Below, piece by piece: positions 9,278 through 17,310 of a DNA stretch of 64,000 nt. This stretch comes from Bacteroidales bacterium (GTDB lineage: Bacteria > Bacteroidota > Bacteroidia > Bacteroidales > VadinHA17), in NCBI GenBank assembly GCA_021371855.1, contig JAJFVL010000017.1:62001-126000 (forward strand). The letters run 5' to 3'. The notes beneath the pieces are model-generated. The model was given only the letters and a program-made list of their open reading frames with translations. It was not told the DNA's origin and ran no database searches. A program made the position numbers and the translations under genes. Each line of letters begins with the position of its first letter. Positions within the stretch are counted from its first letter, which is position 1.

Positions 9278-10183
9278 CTATTTGAAGTTTTTGGCAGAAT
9301 AGTCCACCGTAACTCCCGACGCAATTAATTCGTTAATTTGTTTGATATCAACCTTATTCAGGGTCAGATCAGCATATTCGAGCAATTTCAGTTCGAAAAG
9401 AGGTGATATGTCTTCGATATAATTGTTAGATAATATTACACTCTTCAGGTTGACTAAATTGCTTAATCCATCTATATATCCAATCTGGTTATCTGCAAGA
9501 TTTAGTTCTTCCAGATTTGTTAGTCCGATAAGGGGTGTAAGATCTGTAATGCGATTATTTGATACATCAATAGTTTTAGCATTGATACAAAATTGCACTC
9601 CATCCAAATCGTTAATATCTGATGATGATAATTCAAATTCTTCTATATCTTCGAGATAAAATGAGGGATATTCAATGTCTGTATGGCCGTACTCTCTTAT
9701 TTTTATAGCATCGTAAAAAGCATATCCAATTAATTCTGTCTTTATTCTTGTTTTGATGATTTCGACAGGCTGGATGTCATGGATAATACTAAAACCCTCC
9801 GTATCTATATCCCAGTCATAAACAGGGGCATAATCGATATCTTCATAGCTATTCAATGAACTAGTAATTTCTTCAATATGTTCCAGTTTCAAAATATGTG
9901 AATACTCAAGTAACCCATCAAAATTATTCTGCTCAGTGAGCCTGTTAATTTCGTTTATATGATAACAGGATCTGTCAGGATGATACAGCTTCATTAATTT
10001 TGAAAAACCTTTTCCGTCATCCGTTATAGTAACAGATACGAAGTCGCTTATTATATCTGAAATTTTTTGTAGTGTTGTATACTTCCGGGCTTTGTACAAA
10101 TTTATCAGAGCGAGAGATATGTTATTCAAATTTTTAATGTTATATGCTTCCTGAAGCATCTGTTGTAGTTCTTTTATTTCCAT
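9278..10183 (-). CDS. Leucine-rich-repeat protein
   Basis: The 301-residue protein has an N-terminal, mostly helical and acidic part and, from about residue 195, four internalin-type leucine-rich repeats with the pattern L-x2-L-x-L-x2-N-x-I-x-D. Examples are TIDVSNNRITDLTPL, ELNLADNQIGYIDGL and SVILSNNYIEDISPL. There is no signal peptide, so it is probably cytosolic and mediates protein binding. Partner and function are not evident from the neighbours. Confidence 0.75.
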   Translation of the reverse strand: MEIKELQQMLQEAYNIKNLNNISLALINLYKARKYTTLQKISDIISDFVSVTITDDGKGFSKLMKLYHPDRSCYHINEINRLTEQNNFDGLLEYSHILKLEHIEEITSSLNSYEDIDYAPVYDWDIDTEGFSIIHDIQPVEIIKTRIKTELIGYAFYDAIKIREYGHTDIEYPSFYLEDIEEFELSSSDINDLDGVQFCINAKTIDVSNNRITDLTPLIGLTNLEELNLADNQIGYIDGLSNLVNLKSVILSNNYIEDISPLFELKLLEYADLTLNKVDIKQINELIASGVTVDYSAKNFK

Positions 10184-10209
10184 TTATTCTTAAATTGAAG
10201 TTCAATTTT

Positions 10210-10440
10210 TTATTTTGACGTATTATAAGATTGCCTAAACCAAATACAAATTAGAATAATAGAGGTGATAAGAAAAATCGCATTTGAAAAGGCATCATTC
10301 AAAGTAATTATCGGGGGCAGAGGGAAAAGTGGATCTGTAAAAACAACAAATCCGGTGAGTCCTGATAACAGGAGTGTCCATTTTATCCATTTTGAAAACC
10401 TGTCACCCGAAAAAAGTTTTGATGCAAAAATTAAAATCCA
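10210..10440 (-). pseudogene. Remnant of a small membrane protein gene
   Basis: A 76-codon minus-strand frame without an ATG reads as a coherent membrane protein end: a hydrophobic WTLLLSGLTGFVVF segment, a proline-rich turn (FPLPPI) and a second hydrophobic NAIFLITSIILICIWF segment before the stop at 10210-10212. A run of eight C bases upstream and a frame change near 10440 suggest a lost 5' part. It lies just upstream of the LRR gene. A short plus-strand frame here looks like its shadow. Confidence 0.35.
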
Positions 10441-10470
10441 TTACCATTCCCATCCCCCCCCTAAATAACA

Positions 10471-10502
10471 AAAACCCGCAAGACGTTGATCTTACGGGTT
10501 TT
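10471..10502 (-). terminator. Rho-independent terminator after tRNA-Phe
   Basis: An AAAACCCG / CGGGTTTT palindrome with an inner AAG/CTT pair forms a stable hairpin just downstream of tRNA-Phe on the minus strand, followed by T residues. The symmetric ends could terminate in both directions. Confidence 0.7.
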
Positions 10503-10516
10503 GCGATTTAAAGAAG

Positions 10517-10589
<73 letters not shown>

Positions 10590-10603
10590 TCCTTTTCGGA
10601 CTG

Positions 10604-10634
10604 CAAATATATATCTCAAATCCGAGTAACCAAA
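10604..10634 (-). promoter_or_regulatory. Bacteroidota-type promoter for tRNA-Phe
   Basis: On the minus strand a TTTG (10634-10631) is followed after exactly 19 bases by TATATTTG (10611-10604), matching the -33 TTTG / -7 TAnnTTTG consensus of the Bacteroidota primary sigma factor. The tRNA begins 15 bp further on. Confidence 0.75.
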
Positions 10635-10656
10635 CACTTTGACAAAAAAAATTCGA

Positions 10657-10688
10657 TTTGGAATCATTTTAATGATATGGTACATTTG
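10657..10688 (+). promoter_or_regulatory. Bacteroidota-type promoter for the M16 peptidase operon
   Basis: TTTG at 10657-10660 and TACATTTG at 10681-10688 are separated by 20 bases, close to the -33/-7 consensus of this phylum. The predicted transcript start near 10695 lies upstream of the ATG at 10711, which supports that start over the longer upstream frame. Confidence 0.65.
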
Positions 10689-10710
10689 CATCCTCAATAT
10701 TAACAATAAG

Positions 10711-11937
10711 ATGGATATTCTCCTTCACACCCTCAATAATGGGATCAGACTGGTTCACTACAGGATTCCAGGGCTGGTTGCACACTGTGGAATCATTATA
10801 AATACAGGTTCACGGGATGAAACCGTTCCGGAACATGGTATCGCCCATTTTATTGAGCATATGTTGTTCAAAGGCACAAAAAAGAGAAGAGCATATAATA
10901 TCCTGAGCCGTCTTGAAGATGTCGGAGGCGAGCTTAATGCTTATACTTCAAAAGAAGAAACGGCAGTGCATGCCTCTTTCCTAAAGGAAGACTACGAGAG
11001 AGCTATCGAACTGATCAGTGATATAACCTTTAATTCGGTTTTCCCGGAAAAAGAGATTGAAAAAGAGAAAGATGTTGTTATCGAGGAGATTAACTCGTAC
11101 CTCGATACTCCAGCCGAACTTATCTTTGATGATTTTGAAGAACTTGTCTTTTCAAACCAGCCAATTGCCAGGAATATACTCGGTACTCCGGAATCAGTCA
11201 GATCCTTCTCACAAAAAAAGATATCTGAATTCATTTCAAATAATTTCAATACCCGTCAAATGGTTTTCTGTTCGGTTGGAGACATCCCTGATGAGAAAAT
11301 CCTGAAATTTTTCAAAAAGTATTTTTCGGGAATTGTTGCAAGTTACAGGAAAGAAAGAACAAGCAAGAACTGGCTTTACAAACCTGCCTCTGTAACTAAA
11401 AAGATGAATACATATCAGAATCATTGTATAATCGGAAACCTATCATATGATCTTCAAGACAAACGCAGGATGGGGATGTTTCTCCTAAACAATATTCTTG
11501 GAGGGCAAGGGATGAACTCAAGATTGAATATGTCGCTTCGTGAAAAGAACGGATTCGCTTATGATATTGAATCCTGTTATAATCCATATTGTGATACCGG
11601 TATCTTTTCGATATACTTCGGTACTGACAGTCAATATCTTAATAAATGCATCTCTACGGTGATGGCTGAATTAAAAAAACTCCGGACATCAAAACTGAGT
11701 ACAATACAGTTAAGCAAAGCAAAAAAGCAGATCAAGGGTTATCTGGTTAGAGGATATGAGAATCATGAGAGTATGATGCTGAGTCTGGGAAAAAGCCTCA
11801 TTGCCTTTAATAAGATCGACACTATTGAGGAAACCTGTAAAAAGATTGATGATATCACATCTTCAGAATTACTTGAAATTGCAAACGACATTTTCGAACC
11901 ATCAAGACTGTCTACCCTGATTTATAAACAAAGATGA
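10711..11937 (+). CDS. M16 family zinc metallopeptidase
   Basis: The 408-residue protein (start MDILLHTLNNG, downstream of a promoter) carries the inverted zinc motif HFIEH at residues 46-50. The third ligand Glu is expected in the VVIEEINSYLDTP segment about 75 residues later. The length fits one N-terminal catalytic plus one C-terminal inactive half, as in processing-peptidase-like M16B proteins. No signal peptide is present, so it is likely cytosolic. The next gene overlaps its stop codon by 4 bp, which implies translational coupling. Confidence 0.9.
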   Translation: MDILLHTLNNGIRLVHYRIPGLVAHCGIIINTGSRDETVPEHGIAHFIEHMLFKGTKKRRAYNILSRLEDVGGELNAYTSKEETAVHASFLKEDYERAIELISDITFNSVFPEKEIEKEKDVVIEEINSYLDTPAELIFDDFEELVFSNQPIARNILGTPESVRSFSQKKISEFISNNFNTRQMVFCSVGDIPDEKILKFFKKYFSGIVASYRKERTSKNWLYKPASVTKKMNTYQNHCIIGNLSYDLQDKRRMGMFLLNNILGGQGMNSRLNMSLREKNGFAYDIESCYNPYCDTGIFSIYFGTDSQYLNKCISTVMAELKKLRTSKLSTIQLSKAKKQIKGYLVRGYENHESMMLSLGKSLIAFNKIDTIEETCKKIDDITSSELLEIANDIFEPSRLSTLIYKQR

Positions 11938-12566
11938 ACAAGAAGCTTGAACAATTCCTCCGGGAACACACAACAGCTGAAGACCCTGTTCTCGAAGATC
12001 TTTACAGACAGACACATCTCCGGTTTGTTAATCCGAATATGTCGACAGGTCACCTTCAGGGAAAATTCCTTGAATTCATTTCGATGATGATCGGACCTGA
12101 AAATATCCTTGAAATCGGAACCTTTACGGGCTACTCCGCAATCTGCCTCTCAAAAGGTTTAAAACCAGGAGGCAAGCTGATCACCATTGATGTGAACGAC
12201 GAACTAGCCTCATTTGCCGGCTCATATTTTTGCCGGGCAGGGGTTGAAAAAAAAATCGTTCAGATAACAGGAAAAGCCCAGGATATTATTCCTGATCTGG
12301 ATACCATGTTCGATCTGGTATTCATAGACGCCGACAAAAGAGAATATGTTGAATATTACAGGCTCGTAATCGGAAAAGTGAAACCGGGAGGATTCATTCT
12401 TGCCGATAATGTACTCTGGGGTGAAAAAATCCTTGAAAAGGAGACAACTGATCCTCAGACCAGGGGTATCATCGACTTTAATGAACTGATTAAAAATGAA
12501 ACCATAATCGACAAAGTAATACTACCGTTACGTGACGGATTAATATTGATAAGGAAAAAAGAATAA
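11934..12566 (+). CDS. Class I SAM-dependent O-methyltransferase
   Basis: The 210-residue protein belongs to the catechol/caffeoyl-CoA O-methyltransferase-like family (COG4122). Motif I is ILEIGTFTGYSAICL, the acidic metal-binding part is LVFIDADKREYVEYY, and ILADNVLWGEK carries the conserved Asp-Asn. Family members methylate catechol-like hydroxyls with Mg2+. It starts inside the stop codon of the M16 peptidase gene (ATGA overlap), a pairing that is common in Bacteroidota. The physiological substrate is unknown. Confidence 0.9.
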   Translation: MNKKLEQFLREHTTAEDPVLEDLYRQTHLRFVNPNMSTGHLQGKFLEFISMMIGPENILEIGTFTGYSAICLSKGLKPGGKLITIDVNDELASFAGSYFCRAGVEKKIVQITGKAQDIIPDLDTMFDLVFIDADKREYVEYYRLVIGKVKPGGFILADNVLWGEKILEKETTDPQTRGIIDFNELIKNETIIDKVILPLRDGLILIRKKE

Positions 12567-12613
12567 TATGTGGTATGGTTTTTGCGTTATCTGAAAAAAC
12601 AATTCTGTGAAGG

Positions 12614-13195
12614 ATGAAAAAACAATTATTATCAGCTCTGCTCCTGTTGTTAGTTTGTACCGCAATTGCACATGCTAAATCAGCTGATCAAAATGTAACC
12701 ACAACAGCCACTTTGAAATCATCAAGCCGCCTTTTTGCAGCCAAAGATGATCTCACATCTGTCATTCTAATAATTCCCTCAGGGACTACCGTAACTGTGC
12801 TGGACTCTGATGTTACATATCTTCATGTCACTTATGAAAAGAATGAGGGGTATATCTTAAGGGAGCATGCCGTTATAAATCAGACTCCTGTTCCTGCCGC
12901 TCAGACAGAGCAGACGCCACAAGCTGAACAGGAGGAAAAACCGGCTTCTTTTCAACAGACAAACAGGTTACTGTATCTTGAAAAAAAATACGGACCAACC
13001 ATGGCTGCCAGGCTTTATGAAGGGAAGATATGGAAAGGGATGAATTCGGGAATGGTGAAAGATAGTTGGGGAAGAGCTGATAAGGTCAACAGGGTAATCA
13101 ATGGGAATATAATTAAGGAAGAGTGGATATATAGAGGTACATGGCTCTATTTTGAGAATAATACTCTTCTTGAATGGGGTCCTGTTAAAAAATAA
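12614..13195 (+). CDS. Exported SH3-like domain protein
   Basis: This 193-residue protein has a cleavable signal (MKKQLLSALLLLLVCTAIAHA). An SH3b-like beta segment spans about residues 28-90 (ATLKSSSRLFAAKDD, IPSGTTVTVLDSD, GYILREHAVI). A Gln/Pro/Glu-rich linker follows, then a C-terminal region with GMNSGMVKDSWGRADKVNR resembling the SmpA/OmlA-type 'G-M-x-K-x-x-V-x-x-x-W-G' turn. It is probably periplasmic. It lies 47 bp behind the O-methyltransferase gene and may belong to that operon. Confidence 0.7.
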   Translation: MKKQLLSALLLLLVCTAIAHAKSADQNVTTTATLKSSSRLFAAKDDLTSVILIIPSGTTVTVLDSDVTYLHVTYEKNEGYILREHAVINQTPVPAAQTEQTPQAEQEEKPASFQQTNRLLYLEKKYGPTMAARLYEGKIWKGMNSGMVKDSWGRADKVNRVINGNIIKEEWIYRGTWLYFENNTLLEWGPVKK

Positions 13196-13240
13196 TCTAT
13201 TTCCTTTTTATTATCTGCGATGATATTTTATCTGCATCTG

Positions 13241-13270
13241 TTTGCAGATAAAAAAAAATTCTTATTTTTG
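13241..13270 (+). promoter_or_regulatory. Bacteroidota-type promoter for tRNA-Gly
   Basis: TTTG at 13241-13244 and TATTTTTG at 13263-13270 with an 18-base spacer fit the -33/-7 pattern. The tRNA starts 13 bp downstream. Confidence 0.6.
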
Positions 13271-13282
13271 CCGCGTGATTTT

Positions 13283-13355
<73 letters not shown>

Positions 13356-13392
13356 CAAATTAAGAAGGAAGTGGCTGGCTTCCTTTTTTCAT

Positions 13393-13695
13393 ATGTGCTA
13401 TTACGTATATATTTTATACTCAAAGTCTCTTGACGTATTCTACAAAGGTCAGACTAATGATGTATCTGACAGGATTCATCGTCATAACTTAAGACAAGAG
13501 AAGGCTACTCAATGTGGAGTACCATGGGTTCTGATTTGGTGCACTAAAAAACAATCCCGATCTGATGCTGTAATCCTGGAGCGAAAACTAAAGAATCTTT
13601 CAAAAAAACGTCTTGTGGAGTTTATCAAAAAACATCCTGAAGGAATCGCGGGTCCTGACGATCCCGACAATTTTGTCGGGATGTCAGGATGCTGA
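13393..13695 (+). CDS. GIY-YIG family nuclease, tRNA-linked
   Basis: The 100-residue protein is a single GIY-YIG domain: VYILYS (GIY position), FYKGQT (YIG position), DRIHRHN with the catalytic Arg, and VILERKLKNLSKK with the metal-binding Glu. Its start lies 38 bp after tRNA-Gly. The last residues are encoded by an ATCCCGACAA/TTGTCGGGAT hairpin, so the original C-terminus may have been altered. Stand-alone proteins of this family (COG2827) are common next to RNA genes in Bacteroidota, and their role is unknown. It sits between two copies of the tRNA 3' end. Confidence 0.85.
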   Translation: MCYYVYILYSKSLDVFYKGQTNDVSDRIHRHNLRQEKATQCGVPWVLIWCTKKQSRSDAVILERKLKNLSKKRLVEFIKKHPEGIAGPDDPDNFVGMSGC

Positions 13696-13712
13696 CCGCA
13701 AGCGTCAGCATC

Positions 13713-13734
13713 CGAGTCCCGTCTCCCGCTCAAA
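13713..13734 (+). repeat. Direct repeat, tRNA-Gly 3' end (right copy)
   Basis: This is an exact 22-bp copy of 13338-13359. It is preceded by a second strong hairpin (GATGCTGAC/GTCAGCATC) and followed directly by a terminator, which was presumably the original terminator of tRNA-Gly before the GIY-YIG cassette arrived. Confidence 0.8.
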
Positions 13735-13737
13735 GAA

Positions 13738-13762
13738 AAAAGGCTGTAAGAACAGCCTTTTA
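13738..13762 (+). terminator. Rho-independent terminator
   Basis: AAGGCTGT and ACAGCCTT form an 8-bp stem with a 4-base loop, followed by a T-rich tract. It ends the tRNA-Gly/GIY-YIG unit. Confidence 0.75.
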
Positions 13763-13839
13763 TTGTTTCAGGCTATTTCATTTCATAATTTTTTATTATA
13801 AATTTGCCGCACTTAATTCCACACGGAACAGTAATTGTT

Positions 13840-14011
13840 GCCAGGATGGTGGAAATTCCGCTGACGCGGAACAGGGTCCGGCACACAGGACCTGGTTATT
13901 TGATAGTTGAAGTTTGAAATATTCCGCCCGGATGGTGGAATTTCCGCTGACGCGGAACAGGGTCCGACACGCAGGACCTGGTTATTTGATAGTTGAAGTT
14001 TGAAATATTCC
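13840..14011 (+). repeat. Two tandem 86-bp units: truncated tRNA-Leu copies
   Basis: Units 13840-13925 and 13926-14011 are nearly identical, and tRNA-Leu begins exactly where a third unit would. Each unit opens with the tRNA-Leu 5' sequence (GCCCGGATGGTGGAA in unit 2) and carries an extra TTCCGC/GCGGAA hairpin where the D loop should continue. It then returns to ACACGCAGGAC (5' anticodon stem) and ends in a TTATTTGATAGTTGAAG leader that also precedes the true tRNA. A promoter-like TAAATTTG lies upstream at 13799-13806. Confidence 0.75.
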
Positions 14012-14095
14012 GCCCGGATGGTGGAATGGTAGACACGCAGGACTTAAAATCCTGTGGCCATTACGGCTGTGCGGGTTCAAGTCCCGCTCCGGGTA
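14012..14095 (+). tRNA. tRNA-Leu (TAA), attachment site of a 28-kb element
   Basis: The 84-nt class II tRNA has acceptor GCCCGGA/TCCGGGT, anticodon stem CAGGA/TCCTG with loop CTTAAAA (anticodon TAA), a long variable arm (TGGCCATTACGGCTGT), and T arm GCGGG/CCCGC with TTCAAGT. CCA is not encoded. Its 3' end is the left junction of the integrative element and stays intact after insertion. Confidence 0.97.
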
Positions 14096-14097
14096 CA
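14083..14097 (+). other. attL core
   Basis: This is the 15-bp sequence CCCGCTCCGGGTACA at the tRNA-Leu 3' end, repeated exactly at 42249-42263. The similarity stops on both sides after one or two bases, as expected for attachment-site crossover cores. Confidence 0.75.
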
Positions 14098-14100
14098 AAG

Positions 14101-14134
14101 AAATCCCCTTATATAAATGATTATAAGGGGATTT
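14101..14134 (+). terminator. Hairpin terminator behind tRNA-Leu
   Basis: AAATCCCCTTATA and TATAAGGGGATTT form a perfect 13-bp stem with an 8-base loop. It belongs to the element, since the tRNA's presumed earlier terminator now lies behind attR at 42270-42316. A degenerate relative occurs at about 49590-49625. Confidence 0.75.
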
Positions 14135-14143
14135 GTGTTTTAT

Positions 14144-14164
14144 GGGATACAAATAGGATACAAA
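14144..14164 (+). repeat. GGATACAAA direct repeats, left arm
   Basis: Two GATACAAA units spaced by TAG lie 47 bp inside the left junction. The same GATACAAATAGGATACAAA occurs at the right end of the element (42115-42133) and in a decayed copy at 49630, in the same orientation. They are candidate arm-type recombinase or excisionase binding sites. Confidence 0.55.
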
Positions 14165-14246
14165 AGACAATTATTAAAAAGAATCAGATATCTTTATTGT
14201 TCCAAAAATGCTCATGATCCTTAAGTAAATGATTATTATTTCCTAA

Positions 14247-15032
14247 TCACGTTTTGCTTTGCTCTTCAATTAAATAATCTATTCCACCTTTAAACATAGA
14301 CCAGCTATTTACTATTATTACGAACTGTTTTAAAATTTCAATACTAATACCCTTATTATGTGCTTTTTGAAGTAATTGAAACGCCAGGACCTCGTCATAA
14401 TATCCGTTTTTCAATTTATTCCTTAAAATTCCTCTTATGTAGTACAAATCTTTAATGTCAGGATTATCCTTCAACTTTTTATTTATTGTGCAAATACCTC
14501 CTATCTTGCTATAGGCAATTATCACAGAATCCGCTGTCATCTCGTCTTTTTCGTATTTAAAATATTTGTCTGCTGAAGTTTTCATTGCCTCTAGTACTGA
14601 TTCACGACCGAATTTATTAATAAGCTCTTTAAGGTGGATTATATGTTCAGGTTCTCCAAATGAAAATTCTGGAAAAAAGTTGCTCCAAAAGATATCAATT
14701 TTTATTAAATCAATAACATCAGTTTCTGACAATCCACTCTTCCATTCAGTCATCATTTTAAGTTCAGCTATTCTTTCTCTAAGCTTTGCAATTTCCTTTT
14801 GTTGCTTTGCCAAGAATGAATTGTCATCCAACACATTGCCTCCCATCTTTTGGAGACAGTTTCTACATGATGCAACTAGGTCTAAAATGTTGTTATCACC
14901 GTTTTCTGAAATATTTTTTATTTGTTCGACTACTAAAATGATATCAGGAGCTGACTTTCCACAGTGTTGACATTTAAATGAATCCCTCTTAAAAACTTCG
15001 TAACGTACTTTTTTTGATATACTTTTTCGCAT
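14247..15032 (-). CDS. HNH-like protein with a degenerate nuclease core
   Basis: The start is placed at MRKSISKKVRYEVFKRD, seven residues inside the longest frame. Residues 1-65 follow the HNH pattern: RYEVFKRDSFKCQHCGKSAP, a spacer, then LVASCRNCLQKMGG, giving two zinc-binding Cys pairs. The DH normally preceding the spacer reads EQ (LVVEQIKNIS) and the later Asn region is altered, so the catalytic His is missing. A coiled coil follows (KQQKEIAKLRERIAEL), and the C-terminal 150 residues are helical and unassigned. It may bind DNA without cutting. It is the first gene inside the left end of the element. Confidence 0.65.
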   Translation of the reverse strand: MRKSISKKVRYEVFKRDSFKCQHCGKSAPDIILVVEQIKNISENGDNNILDLVASCRNCLQKMGGNVLDDNSFLAKQQKEIAKLRERIAELKMMTEWKSGLSETDVIDLIKIDIFWSNFFPEFSFGEPEHIIHLKELINKFGRESVLEAMKTSADKYFKYEKDEMTADSVIIAYSKIGGICTINKKLKDNPDIKDLYYIRGILRNKLKNGYYDEVLAFQLLQKAHNKGISIEILKQFVIIVNSWSMFKGGIDYLIEEQSKT

Positions 15033-15675
15033 ATTGACTTTATTATAATACAATTATCTAAAATCAATTTATTTTAAAATTGTAACACTATTTATGATTT
15101 AACTTTATATATCGATGTGATTTTGTTATCACTCTTTACCTTACGAATTAAGTTAAATATCTATGTTTATATTGCCTTATTTGTGTGGTTTATCATGAAC
15201 TTAATAACATCACTAGCCACATAATCAATAAAAAACTGACATTAATTCTCTTATTTAGAAATGTTTGGGACCAAATGTAATTTTAAAATATTTTTACATA
15301 TTATATTAAACTTGTAATTAATGATAATATTTAGATTCTTCAGGTGACACTTATAAAACCTTTCCAATTCGTCATCCTTTAGAGGTTTTTTAATTGCAAT
15401 TTAAGTAAGTAATTTTTTGCTGCCTCCTCACCACATTCCTTCAAAAAGATATCAAAGACGTACTTTAGAGTCTAGTATTCAATATTTTAGGATAAATATT
15501 ATATTGAGTGCAGGCGCTATCGCAGTACAAACTATCCCAAAGCCAGAAATTTGTCACGGTGCAGGATTTAAATTGCGGGCAGTGGCGCGGTCGCGGTATT
15601 AGCTATTACAAATTTGTCAATGGAGCAGGAGCAAAAGCAAAAAGTGTGACAAACAACTTACCTTTATTGTCCGTG
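15033..15675. other. Gene-free stretch with cassette-like repeat copy A
   Basis: The first 400 bp are very AT-rich without features. From about 15507 to 15693 the sequence becomes GC-richer and contains pieces shared with 17430-17816. The clearest is GCAGGAGCAAAAGCAAAAA at 15625, against GCAGGAACAAAAGCAAAAA at 17760, each followed by a GTGACAA and a CCGTGTTA end (15671 and 17806). TTTGTCACGGTGCAGG-type motifs also recur. No coding frame was recognised. Confidence 0.55.
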
Positions 15676-16626
15676 TTAGCATGCGTTAATGTTATAAATA
15701 TCTTTCCCCTTAATCTTATTAATAGATATCTTTTTAAATCCCAGAGTTGTAAATCCAGTTTTTAGTCCAAGAAACGAGGGAATTTTATTTGCAGCAATAA
15801 AATCCAATAAGGAAGCCTTTAATTCGATATCTTCAGTTAAATTTATTTCAAGTTCGCTATTACTGATTTCTTTAATTTCGTCTGGTTCGAAGAATCTATT
15901 AGCTAGAGTGATACTTCTTATGGCTGATAATGGATAGTTAAATTTTCTATCATGTCCACCCATATCTTTTAAGAATTTAAAAGCAGGTGATCGCATATCC
16001 TCTCCCTTAGGTTTGGGAATCATTAGCCTCCATTCATTCTCATGTTCCCAAATTTTATCCTTTAAATTACATTGGGCTAGAACTCCGAGGTGTATTCCTA
16101 TATCTTTTATTGATAGTGCATTTAATTCTGATTGATAGTTGATTGGGAAAGGGCCATAATACTCAAATGGGAATTGAGTTAGATCAAATTCAATGCAAAA
16201 ACCTTTATGGTTACCATAATATGACCACAGTAAAACATTGTTTGGATTATCTGTCATCGAAAAAATTCCCCATTTCTTATATAGAATTTCTCTAAAGTTT
16301 CTCTGAACTAGGATTTTTAATCCATTTGGATTATCTTTTTTCTTTTTATTTAATTCTTCTTCCGGAATAACATCTTTTAAAAAATGATGAATCATTTCTT
16401 CATCATCAAAATCCAATAAATCTTCATTACAATCAAATAAATCGTTCACTTGCCATGGATGAGTCGCATATACATACTGACTTACAACAGCGTCAACTGA
16501 ATTTTTATTCAGCGCATAAAGCTTCCATAAAACAGTTGGTTTGTCATATTCCTCATTAGGTACAATTTCGAACCTACCTTCAGAGTAAAATCTATATTTC
16601 CAGTTATAAATGTTTTTTTCGAGCAT
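15676..16626 (-). CDS. DUF2971 domain protein
   Basis: The 316-residue protein has the DUF2971 signature: KWGIFSMTDNPNNVLLWSYYG followed by HKGFCIEFDLTQFP (residues about 120-150), and WEHENEWRLMIPK around residue 195. DUF2971 proteins are widespread, often in genomic islands and defence neighbourhoods, and have no proven activity. There is no signal peptide or membrane segment. The gene is followed by repeat copy A, and 34 bp upstream lies a membrane-protein gene on the same strand. Confidence 0.8.
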   Translation of the reverse strand: MLEKNIYNWKYRFYSEGRFEIVPNEEYDKPTVLWKLYALNKNSVDAVVSQYVYATHPWQVNDLFDCNEDLLDFDDEEMIHHFLKDVIPEEELNKKKKDNPNGLKILVQRNFREILYKKWGIFSMTDNPNNVLLWSYYGNHKGFCIEFDLTQFPFEYYGPFPINYQSELNALSIKDIGIHLGVLAQCNLKDKIWEHENEWRLMIPKPKGEDMRSPAFKFLKDMGGHDRKFNYPLSAIRSITLANRFFEPDEIKEISNSELEINLTEDIELKASLLDFIAANKIPSFLGLKTGFTTLGFKKISINKIKGKDIYNINAC

Positions 16627-16660
16627 TCGAAGTTGTTATAAATTTAAAATAATCAATTTT

Positions 16661-17263
16661 TTAAATCTTTACTTTTCTGATGTTTTTAATGATCAAGAAT
16701 AGACCATATAAAAAGATGAACCCGCTTAAGAATTCACAAAATGAAAACGAACGTAATCGTAGAATTAATATTAAAAGCATAAATCCCCCTAATAAACTCA
16801 ATAAAAGACCAAATCGCATGTTTGATTTTTCATAAAAACCTAGAATAAAAAATGGTTGGTTCTTTATTGTTCGAGAAGAATCCATCAGTATCATTGAAAT
16901 GCCGGATGCAGAAAGAAACATAGTTAATATTATCCAAGCATTGAATCCTTGACTATTATTAAAAATGCTGATTGACCACCATCCGAACCCAATGAAAAAA
17001 GTCAGGCCAATTATAAAACCTGTAAATTCAGAACTATGAATCAAATTTTGGTCATAAATTTTCTCAATATCTTTTTTAACCTTTTTCTCAATGTTTTCAG
17101 TGTTAGGATTATTTTGTTTTTTTAACAGATCTAGAATTTCGATATCTAATTTAAGATCGTGTTTCTGGGTCTTTATTGAAAAGTAACTTTTAATCTTAAA
17201 CAACAAGGCGATAAATCCCGTAGTAATGAGAAGTAGTTTTTGGATAAGTTCGAGATTATTCAT
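16661..17263 (-). CDS. Multi-pass membrane protein of unknown function
   Basis: The 200-residue protein has a hydrophobic N-terminal helix (LLLITTGFIALLFKI), a charged cytoplasmic loop of about 60 residues with coiled-coil character, then three or four further membrane helices (FTGFIIGLTFFIGFGWW, WIILTMFLSASGISMILM, LLLSLLGGFMLLILIL, FLSGFIFLYGLFLII). It lies immediately upstream of the DUF2971 gene with a 34-bp gap, which suggests a two-gene unit. Effector-type membrane proteins are common in defence pairs, but that is only an inference here. Confidence 0.6.
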   Translation of the reverse strand: MNNLELIQKLLLITTGFIALLFKIKSYFSIKTQKHDLKLDIEILDLLKKQNNPNTENIEKKVKKDIEKIYDQNLIHSSEFTGFIIGLTFFIGFGWWSISIFNNSQGFNAWIILTMFLSASGISMILMDSSRTIKNQPFFILGFYEKSNMRFGLLLSLLGGFMLLILILRLRSFSFCEFLSGFIFLYGLFLIIKNIRKVKI

Positions 17264-17310
17264 GATTGATAATGAGTTATGTCAACTGTCTTGATTTCTG
17301 GCGGATGCAT

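Noticed and set aside
10265..10468. Short plus-strand frame of 67 codons before tRNA-Phe
   Set aside because: No family resemblance. The opposite strand reads as a hydrophobic membrane-protein remnant, so this is its shadow.
13201..13262. Terminator hairpin between the SH3-like gene and tRNA-Gly
   Set aside because: The ATCTGCA/TGCAGAT stem is followed by A rather than T residues, and the region is better explained by the tRNA promoter.
13840..14011. CRISPR-like or satellite repeats before tRNA-Leu
   Set aside because: The units align with the tRNA itself and there are only two, so partial tRNA duplication explains them better.
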